A stretch of 15,311 nucleotides of DNA, taken from the NCBI GenBank assembly GCA_028565635.1, contig JAOXYB010103049.1, forward strand, positions 1-15,311, written 5' to 3'. This DNA comes from Phoronis ovalis (Eukaryota; Phoronida; Phoronidae). Shown here in pieces: positions 8,482 through 15,311 of this stretch. Numbering within the stretch: position 1 is the first letter of the stretch; each line of letters begins with the position of its first letter. The notes beneath the pieces are model-generated. The model saw only the letters and a program-made list of their open reading frames with translations, did no database searches and was not told where the DNA came from. The translations under genes and the position numbers were made by a program.

Positions 8482-8577
8482 CACAATCGATTTCATCTGA
8501 GCCATCAGAGCAATCATTTTCTCCATTACATGTTAGGGAAGAACTGATACATTCACCATTAGCACACTGATAAGATT
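8482..8577 (-). CDS. LDL-receptor class A repeat exon
   Basis: The exon is 96 nt, phase 1 to 1, with acceptor TGCCTTTTTAG and donor GTAAGA. It encodes residues 149-179. Together with C145 from the preceding exon it supplies the six LDLa cysteines C145, C152, C157, C164, C170 and C179. The calcium cage is intact: N165, E167 and D169 are followed by C-S-D-G-S-D-E ending at E176. LDLa repeats are small calcium-stabilised ligand-binding modules. A single-exon phase 1-1 LDLa repeat is the commonest form in shuffled animal genes. The neighbouring exons encode a lectin domain and CUB1. Confidence 0.95.
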
Positions 8578-8750
8578 CTAAAAAGGCAAAGCTTATTATA
8601 AGTATGGTAGTTTCTTATGTTATGCAAACATTATTGCAAAATTTGAAAAAGACATTGCAAAGAAATAAAATCTAATTTAAATTCCAATTAAATTAACATT
8701 TGAGAACCACTTATTTATGGAATATTTCACATAATGCGCTTAAGTCTTAC

Positions 8751-8993
8751 CACTTGGACAGGCAGACCTCATACAAACAAATCCAAGAAACTCTTCACAA
8801 GTGTAAAAACTCCAGTGGTATTCAAAGGTGTTCTCTGGTGCTGCCGTTCTGTCAGCCCTTACACATTCTCCCATCATAATATCAGGTTGCCCGTCACCCC
8901 AGATGCCAAGTTCGTTAAAATCTTCAACTGGATCGCCATTGGACCAGAAACTAAGGGTGTCATTGTCTTCTGGGGCACCTTTTCTATTTAGAC
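8751..8993 (-). CDS. C-type lectin domain, last exon, with the first cysteine of the LDLa repeat
   Basis: The exon is 243 nt, phase 1 to 1, with acceptor ACAACAG and donor GTAAGA. It encodes residues 68-147. The long-loop region shows W83-S-N-G and W98-G-D-G-Q-P-D. Cysteines C110, C132 and C140 complete the canonical pairs (C110-C132 and C33-C140). The Q-P-D triplet at 102-104 occupies the position that sets galactose-type preference in calcium-dependent lectins. The W-N-D motif expected five residues before C132 reads W-S-F here, so calcium site 2 is probably incomplete and canonical sugar binding is doubtful. A long loop (111-126) separates C110 from W127. C145 near the end is the first of the six LDLa cysteines, so the module border lies slightly inside this exon. 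Confidence 0.92.
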
Positions 8994-10284
8994 CTGTTGT
9001 ATGAGTAATTTAATAAAGTTTGAACAAATTATTTGATTAAAAAGTTTAGCAAGTTTGAAACAATTACACCACAATAAGGAAACCCCAGCTTTTTAGTTTG
9101 CTCATAAGTATGATGAAATTAAAGATTAACACATTCCAGTTAAACTAACTTGAATTTACTATCACTTTCCTTGTATATAATGTATTACATAAGTGAAAAT
9201 TTGTTTTTAACATTAGTGGTAATAAGAAATTTATAATTTTTATACTACATTCAGCACAATTAGTAGTACTGACACATGTGAAATAAAGTTAATACTGTGA
9301 GTTAAATTAATGTTTTAAATGAAGAAATAAGCAACTTTCTTTGAGATTTGAGGTTTGTTTCAGTCTTAGCCATGCTATTTTTATGATTTGAAATGACTAC
9401 TGCAAGATTGACACTTGACTAATTAATAAATAAATGGTAAACATCCAGAAAAGAAAAACGTCCTCGGCGAGGTTCACAAAGTGACACCATGTAAAACTGT
9501 GCTCATACATTAATTTTGCTACAAAACTTAGGATATTTATGATCATACTTTACTAGAAATATGAGGAGGGAGCTGTAAAACAAGTTGTTTAGAAACCTTG
9601 TTTGTTTATCCTTTAAAGTATGCTTAATCTATGTTAATTACATGTCAGTACAATAATGAGCAAAATTCAATACTGTAATACTACAAACAACAATGCTTTT
9701 GAGAGTATGTCATATGCAGATTACATTATGATTTCCCTCTTGCACCAGTGTTGAAATGGCAGTTGTATTTTTAAATGGCCGGTTGTACTGTATGAGGAAA
9801 TATATCATAATGTTATAAACTATATATGTCAACAACAGTCAAACCCTTTTACATTTAAAATGCAAAATTAAATAAGTTTTATTAGTAAGCAAATTAATGT
9901 TTCATACTGTAATGTACAATTTGATATTGATCAAAGCCAAAAAAAGAAACCACACAAGTTGTAACAAAAATTCATTACAATAACTTGTAAGATGCAGAAA
10001 CATTTTATGTACTAGCCAATCCATAATGTTTTAATATGTTACACCAATATAAATCACATGTCACATATTTTGCTGATGCTGTCAACTGTGTAAAACATTA
10101 TACAAACCAAAAAATGGCACTACATAAATTAGTATTTCAAACAAGTATAAAATGGAAATGTTTATGACCACTTAATCAAATTAATTGAAAAATAGAAATC
10201 TTTAACTTGTGCGTCAAACAGACAAAATACTACAGTGCATTTATTACTCAATCCAATAAGCTTTTTGTAATCTAAAATTATTAC
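8994..10284. other. Intron inside the C-type lectin domain (third to last exon)
   Basis: About 1.3 kb of AT-rich sequence at a phase-1 position just after the W-I-G motif. I found no exon, inverted repeat or coding remnant in it. Confidence 0.6.
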
Positions 10285-10379
10285 CTATCCAGAAGTTTGG
10301 TACTCCTGCACCATAGCTCAGGTCCCCAACATACTGAATGGCATCTGTATCTGGCAAGGTCACCAACTCAGATCCATAA
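10285..10379 (-). CDS. C-type lectin domain, third exon
   Basis: The exon is 95 nt and runs from phase 2 to phase 1, with acceptor TTTTTTGCAG and donor GTAATA. It encodes residues 36-66. The line G-S-E-L-V-T-L-P-D (37-45) matches the CTLD consensus 'G-a-x-L-v-x-i-x-s' after the first helix. The exon ends in F-W-I, which joins the next exon to complete the W-I-G-L signature (65-68), the most conserved CTLD motif. The region between (46-62) corresponds to the second helix. Both the reading frame and the motif crossing the junction strongly support this splice. Confidence 0.88.
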
Positions 10380-12206
10380 CTGCAAAAAATTAGGGGTTAT
10401 AATTAATCTCTATACAAACTTAATTTCGCCAACAAAATCATATAGCCAACAGTCAGGTTCAGTGTTTATAGACATGTATGCTACATCATTTATTAATTGG
10501 AACTATAAAATGATAGACACAGACTTCGAGAAAGTTTTGCTGAGTGATAATTCTGTGCTGGTTGATTTCATTTCTTAATTCCTTATCATAAGTTTGAATG
10601 CGCCTTTAAAGAGAAAACTGGGAGCTCCAGAATAAAATTGTCAACAGAATGGTTTCAAAAATACCAGTAAATTAACAAGCATTTTTCAATAGAATATAAA
10701 TTTCAATGTCAACTTTATCTTTGAAGCCATTACAATAACCATATTATAATGAAACAGTTTATTAAACTTGATTAAATATTTTTATGTGTCATTAAATTTG
10801 CAAGAACATCTCAAAAAAAGAATAAATGGGTGTTATAATATGACACTGCATAATGGATGGTCAGTGTGAATGACACATTAATTGGACTGCACTCTTTTAA
10901 AATGATCCTTGGAAAAATAAAGACACTTCTACATATGACTTGTTAATGGTTTTAAAACTTTATTATAAGAGATAATGAGCCTAGTGTCTCATATATATAT
11001 AATTTTAATATTGGAAAAAGTTGAGTAGGATAACATTTTGTGTTAGCAGCATCAGTTATTAACTTTAAACTGGCCCATGAAATTAGGAGTGTTACTGACA
11101 CATAACTATCTCCCAGGTAATAAAACCACTTTCATTTTTTCTTATTACAAGCATTCTAAGCTCTTCGAATAGTTTCAGCAATATCATTTCACGTCCCTCT
11201 GTCACCCACAAATGCTAGTTGACTTGAATATACATACTGACTTAATATAGAGCAGGCAATATTTGTAACAAAATTCCATGACAATGCTAAAAACTTATTT
11301 GTACAAATTAATAAGGCTAAATTTATATAATTGGTATGACTTGCAGCATACTAGCTTATATAACATTTTTTTTCACATTCCATATTTGTTTCGTGATAAT
11401 CATTTTTTCTGTACCTGTTTCATAATTATATATCCATTTAGCATAATGTGTGCACAGCCTGTCATAATTGCCATGGTTGACAGAATATACAATGACATGC
11501 CTTTTATTATTGCCTTGGTAAATATGGGTCAAATGTTTTTTCTAAAAGGTTTATGCTTAACAATTAAGTCTGGTTTTAAATTTTCAAGTTGTGGTTTCGA
11601 ATTGAGTTTTAATATTTACTTACAAAAAAAAACAATTGATTATACTTGATCTGCCACCAATATATCTTTTCCGGTCACATACATGGAAACAATTAATTGT
11701 TCAATGATGTCATGCATAATAAACAAGGAAACAATTATACTCCAGTGTATTACTGGCAGGCCGGTACATACAGTACTTCTACTATAAACGTAAGGCAAAC
11801 ATAAGCACAATAATAGGTTTTATAACAAGTTAGTTGCAATGGTAACAGTTTCCAACAACTTACATAAGTCTATCAAACATTGTTTACCATAAAAATATTT
11901 AAAATGCTAATAATTAATTTATGGTCATTATTAAAAGATGTCAAAACATACACAATGCCCTGTGATCTTCAGAAGTTTTTTCAATATTGTGTTATATGAC
12001 CTAGGTCACAGCAACATTATAAAACTAAATTTTAGTATTGTGGAAGATAGATTATGCTGAGCTTTTTTTGACTAAGCACAAAAAGTGATCACCCTTCAAC
12101 TGGGGGAGCAAAAAATGAATGCGTTGAATGCCTTAAATTTCAAAAGCCTTATAGAAAACAAAACATATGTCCATGATGATCTGCTTCCATCTAGCATATT
12201 ACTTAC
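10380..12206. other. Intron inside the C-type lectin domain (second to third exon)
   Basis: About 1.8 kb of AT-rich sequence. A 123-codon plus-strand frame at 11278-11649 is rich in Ile, Leu, Phe and Tyr, as expected for random AT-rich DNA, and shows no domain. The only distinct site is the palindrome TGACCTAGGTCA at 11997-12008. Confidence 0.6.
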
Positions 12207-12288
12207 CTCTTGCAAGTTTGTAAGGCATTATCCCATGGAAGCACATCAGTAAATACTTGATAACAGTTATCATCCTTTAGTGTCCACC
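12207..12288 (-). CDS. C-type lectin domain, second exon
   Basis: The exon is 82 nt and runs from phase 1 to phase 2, with acceptor TTTTTTGCAG and donor GTAAGT. It encodes residues 9-34 plus both split codons. Visible CTLD hallmarks are W9 after the C-P-D-G opening, C16-Y17, W26 and C33. C33 is the core cysteine expected to bond with C140 near the domain end. The segment covers the first strand and first helix of the fold, where the pattern W-x2-A-x3-C is typical. It is separated from its upstream partner by the longest intron in the window and from the next lectin exon by an intron of about 1.8 kb. Confidence 0.88.
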
Positions 12289-12696
12289 CTGCAAAAAACA
12301 CACAAGTCATTAGCAGGATGGAGTTGTGATTCTGTAAACAGACTCATTTTTTCAAATTTATAAAGGCCAGCTTAAAGTTATATATGGCAGACATTATACT
12401 TAATAGATAGAGGAGGGAACATTAATTGACACACCCCAAGCGCAGTGAATTAGCTCTTCTGACCAACTCAATGCACCTCTAAATTCACACATATTTCTTC
12501 ACAAGTTTAAAAACCTACAGAACTTCAAACTCACTTTTTTCTTAAGGTGGCTAATCCTATGCCACCTAAAGGAAAGTGACTGCTGACACTAATAAACCAG
12601 AAGAAACCTCCAGATACCTTTGGCAGTTCTAAATCATTTGTTTTGACAATTTACATGTGGATCAAGCTTACAGTTGTCATGTGCACATACCATATA

Positions 12697-13085
12697 ACAC
12701 GGGGGTACTCATATTTTTTTTACTATGGGGCTGTGCCGCCCAACATAATCCCAAATTTTAGCTTGTGGTAGCAATTAAACTCAATTCAAATTTTTTGAAA
12801 TAGTAGTAATCCAAAATTTTAAAATATTTGGGTATCAATCCATTAAATGATTTTTATGCAAAGTGACTGATACAAACCAAATTCCAAAATCTATTTATGG
12901 ATACGAACCTAAAATTAATCCAAATTATTTGCTGTAAGCAGTTATAGTAGTTTACCAAATTTTGAATTTATTTATGGTAGAAATCCAAAAAAATACACTA
13001 AAATTAAGACGTATACAATTCAAATCCAAAAATTTTCAACTGGGCTGCACACCCCATCAAAAAATAACTTGGTATCCCCCGGGCT
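12697..13085. mobile_element. MITE-like element with about 45-bp terminal inverted repeats
   Basis: The left end (12697-12741) and right end (13041-13085) are imperfect inverted copies. They share CGGGGG followed by TAC, a T-rich run and ATGGGG-x-TGTGC-x-GCCCA. TA dinucleotides directly flank both ends (12695-12696 and 13086-13087), compatible with a Tc1/mariner-type TA target duplication. The element is about 389 bp and has no transposase. Its interior repeats an ATCCAAA motif several times. The short plus-strand frames near 12962-13289 are by-products. Confidence 0.7.
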
Positions 13086-13298
13086 TAGAACCTATCAAAT
13101 ATGCTAATAAATACAAGATTTACTGTGCCCAACAGAAGCCTATGTGCAAGCTGTAACAGTTATCACTTATCAATAAATAGACTTATTTGTAAACTTGCAT
13201 TGTTCATTGTTACTAAATTTATACAATATGATAACATAAAGATAATGATGTACAATCAGTTTGATCATGTATGCAAATTGTACAATTAATATTCAATA

Positions 13299-13489
13299 CA
13301 GGGTGGAGGACAAAAGATTGCAACTGCAATGAAATAATTTTATCTGTCTGACAATTCAAAAGTTTTTATCAAAAGCTACTGTGTTATTGTCCTGCAAATT
13401 TATAGTGATCGAGGGCGTATGATGCTTGAATAATTTGGGTTAACACACCAGGTACCAATCTCTGTTAACAGACTGGCCATCTCCACCCT
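13299..13489. mobile_element. Possible short MITE (about 190 bp)
   Basis: AGGGTGGAG near 13300-13308 is mirrored exactly by CTCCACCCT at 13481-13489. The next bases are only weakly similar. The ends lie next to TA dinucleotides and in similar AATATT-rich surroundings, but no exact target duplication is certain. It is non-coding. The short arms leave chance as a possibility. Confidence 0.4.
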
Positions 13490-14334
13490 AATATTAATTA
13501 TTGTACCATGACAATTATAGGTTTATACAAACAATTATTAATGCTTTTAGATAATACCAGTTTAGATACTAACAATAAAAAAGATGAAATCAAAGTTTTT
13601 CTGTTTGCTATGTCTTCTCTGTTAAATCTGATTATTGGCGAAAAATAGTACTCTTAGGGAGTGACTGTCTCAGGTTGTCATCAGTGCAGAATTATGTTGA
13701 ATTGGCTAATTAAACTGTGTTGGTTATTAGACCTTTTTAATCAGGACATTTGCCAGTTGCAATTTGTAGCTGTAATTTGATTGGTGTCAAGACTTTCGTG
13801 ACACTTTATATAGAAATAAAGGAATTATCGTTCTTCTGCTTTTCAAGATAATAAACAAAAATTGACTATGATTAAACCCAGACGTTAGTTGAGAAGGTAC
13901 TGAGCCCTAACGGATGGATTTATTCAGACTGCAACTATATATAATATGAACTTATATTAAAAATCTAACCCTGCAACATCAACAAAAATATAAGAGCATC
14001 CTTCTTGGAAGCAGTTTTGTAATCTACTCCTTAGGCAGATCTCACAATATCAGCAAATAAAGTGAATGGAAACGATATACAGAAAATCAATTAAATTATG
14101 TGGTGTGAATCTAATCATTTAAGAAAGTATAACATTTATTTTACTATAAGTACTTTGCCATATATATAATTCCTTGGACTAATGTAACTTGTTATATTAG
14201 TCCCAGGTCAGTAAAACATTGTCAGTGTTCTGGGTCTGCTGTTGTATATCTACAGTTAGCTGGTCAGAAGAATTATGACAACACAGTTGCAAGACCAGTA
14301 AACTGGCATCATGGGTAAGTTTTTCCTATCTCAA

Positions 14335-14601
14335 ACTGGTCGGATTTCACCGCTATCATTCATCCATGTTCAATAGCACAAAATCCATTCAATTGATGAT
14401 GGACTTTCAAGAGTGTATTTTGTGCTATTGCACATGCATGAATGATAGTGGTGAAAGCAGACACTTAATTACTAGCTTGATTAAAAAAGTGATATTCTAC
14501 ACAAATTTTGCTTCCTGTACATTCCTATTCTCCTTCCGTTTCTTATAATACCATAACATTTAGTCAAGCTAGTAATTAAGCATTTCTTAAGCCCGATCAG
14601 T
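14335..14601. repeat. Nested foldback with two internal hairpins
   Basis: Outer arms ACTGGTCGGA (14335-14344) and CCCGATCAGT (14592-14601) match at 8 of 10 positions. Inside are two hairpins. The first pairs 14345-14363 with 14438-14456 (one mismatch) and 14371-14384 with 14417-14430 (perfect). The second pairs CTTAATTACTAGCTTGA (14464-14480) perfectly with 14564-14580. The layout suggests a composite foldback or MITE. The open frame at 14366-14548 is a by-product. Confidence 0.7.
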
Positions 14602-14796
14602 CTAAGACAGAGAAACCCCAAAACCCATGACCCTACAGCGGACCTCTACAACAAGCTGCAATAATACTATAATTACTCATTGCATGGTCCCAGGGTAGGG
14701 TCCATAATTATGTGCCAAACAAGTAAGTGGTAATGAATCACCTTCAGCAGCAAACTAGCTATTAAAGGATCTATTTAATTTGACCTGATCACCCGA

Positions 14797-15131
14797 GGGG
14801 CAGTCAATATGAAAGTGGGTACGCATGTTCCAACAAAATTTCGCGTGAAACGGTATGTTTCTCGAACCATCAGTGCATAATGCGCGTTTCGTGCTTAGGG
14901 TCTGTGTTTTTGGCTAAAATTAATCACTCATAGTGGTGGTTTTTTTGAGATGTGACACTTGATTAGGGGTGTTGCTTGGAAGTGTCACTTCGTTAGGGTA
15001 ATAGTTAAAATTTCACTTTGTTAGGGGTGCAAATATGGTGTTTATTTTTTTGTAGAATTTCACTTCGTTAGGGGATTTTTTGAAAAGCCATGTTCTTGGA
15101 ACATGGGTACCCACTTTCATATTGACTCCCC
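14797..15131. mobile_element. MITE with 36-bp near-perfect terminal inverted repeats and internal 17-bp repeats
   Basis: The left arm 14797-14833 and right arm 15096-15131 are inverted copies. They differ by one single-base indel and one substitution over about 36 bp; both begin GGGG and contain AGTCAATATGAAAGTGGGTA. The interior carries four spaced direct copies of a motif close to TCACTTCGTTAGGGG (from about 14953, 14983, 15011 and 15058). There is no coding capacity. A target duplication is not evident. The low divergence of the arms suggests a relatively recent insertion. Confidence 0.85.
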
Positions 15132-15256
15132 ACCCCCCGGACCCGGTCATTATAGTGATTACATTAGTCAAACTAATCCAAAATTTATATTGCGTTCATC
15201 CTTTAGGGCCTTTAGCGGGCATTTATAGCATGTCTAGCATGGTGTAGGATACTTAC

Positions 15257-15278
15257 CATCTGGACAGTTCAGTTCAAC
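15257..15278 (-). CDS. Coding microexon (22 nt): start of the C-type lectin domain
   Basis: This is the first coding exon visible in transcript order. It encodes seven residues, V-E-L-N-C-P-D, plus the first base of a glycine codon, so it runs from phase 0 to phase 1. The acceptor is TTTAATTTCAG and the donor GTAAGT. An in-frame TAA lies six bases upstream of the splice site, so the exon cannot extend further in this frame. Joined to the next exon it gives the classic long-form CTLD opening, C-P-x-G-W followed by C-Y. C5 should pair with C16 in the N-terminal hairpin. The gene continues upstream beyond the window. The exon is very short and would be missed by most predictors; the phase and motif match are the main support. 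Confidence 0.75.
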
Positions 15279-15311
15279 CTGAAATTAAATATAAAATAAT
15301 ATAAAACTTTA

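Larger units (their letters stand above)
12289..15256. other. Three-kilobase intron with several inverted-repeat elements
   Basis: This intron lies between the 22-nt microexon and the second lectin exon. It hosts the elements at 12697-13085, 13299-13489, 14335-14601 and 14797-15131. Between 12289 and 12696 there is only a small hairpin, AGGTGGC with GCCACCT, near 12545-12567. No exon was supportable between 13490 and 14334. Confidence 0.6.
307..15278 (-). other. Partial multi-exon gene for an extracellular mosaic protein (CTLD-LDLa-CUB-PAN-CUB-CUB-sushi x3)
   Basis: Fifteen coding exons on the minus strand, each flanked by a plausible AG acceptor and GT donor, join without a stop into 792 codons plus one base. 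Domain order is C-type lectin (residues 5-145), LDLa (145-179), CUB1 (181-294), PAN/apple (297-370), CUB2 (379-494), CUB3 (496-609) and sushi repeats at 611-673, 678-731 and 736-791. All module borders are phase-1 introns. Sequons occur at N77, N206, N258, N342, N604, N617, N635, N651, N698, N753, N764 and N780, fitting a glycosylated secretory-pathway protein. Such mosaics act in adhesion, innate recognition or complement-like cascades, but no enzymatic domain is visible, so the role is open. The gene runs off both ends; signal peptide, membrane anchor and stop must lie outside. No named orthologue is recognised. Confidence 0.9.

Noticed and set aside
8734-8991. Plus-strand 85-codon frame over the lectin exon
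   Set aside because: It is a shadow of the minus-strand C-type lectin exon, whose motifs and cysteines are clear.
11278-11649. 123-codon plus-strand open frame in a lectin intron
   Set aside because: Composition is what random AT-rich DNA gives (Ile, Leu, Phe, Tyr). There is no domain, no recognisable family and no transposon context.
12545-12567. Small hairpin AGGTGGC / GCCACCT
   Set aside because: A seven-base stem with a nine-base loop is expected by chance in a 3-kb intron, and there is no supporting context.
13786-13806. Inverted repeat GTGTCA / TGACAC resembling a short terminator-type hairpin
   Set aside because: Six base pairs only, within an intron and not linked to a transcription end.

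Overview
The window is metazoan genomic DNA: very AT-rich, with spliceosomal GT-AG introns and several transposon relics. There is no sign of bacterial or viral gene organisation. The lineage cannot be fixed from the sequence. The domain mix, intron phases and repeats suit a marine or aquatic invertebrate, but that is an inference.

One gene on the minus strand fills almost the whole window. I reconstructed 15 consecutive coding exons between 15278 and 307 by pairing splice acceptors and donors with open frames. All 14 exon-exon junctions agree in phase and join into 792 uninterrupted codons. The gene is partial at both ends: the exon at 15257-15278 begins at an acceptor and the exon at 307-486 ends at a donor. 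No initiator, signal peptide, transmembrane segment or terminal stop lies in the window. In transcript order the protein is a C-type lectin domain (four exons), an LDL-receptor class A repeat, CUB1 (two exons), a PAN/apple domain, CUB2 (two exons), CUB3 (two exons) and three sushi/CCP repeats (one exon each). Every module boundary is a phase-1 intron, the usual sign of exon shuffling. The cysteine patterns and many N-glycosylation sequons indicate a secreted or cell-surface mosaic protein that binds other molecules. I do not recognise a named orthologue. Residue numbers in this annotation count from the first codon visible in the window.

The introns hold the other structure. The roughly 3-kb intron at 12289-15256 carries three candidate non-autonomous inverted-repeat elements (12697-13085, 13299-13489, 14797-15131) and a nested foldback (14335-14601). 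Elsewhere there is a 22-bp minisatellite (3412-3614), a long hairpin element (about 3991-4185), the decayed 3' end of a LINE on the plus strand (about 6086-6583), a diverged tandem duplication of about 160 bp (7701-8020) and a tentative tRNA-derived SINE head (about 1500-1600).

No prokaryotic-type system, CRISPR array or complete RNA gene was found. The remaining open frames are short and explained by exons read into introns or by chance.
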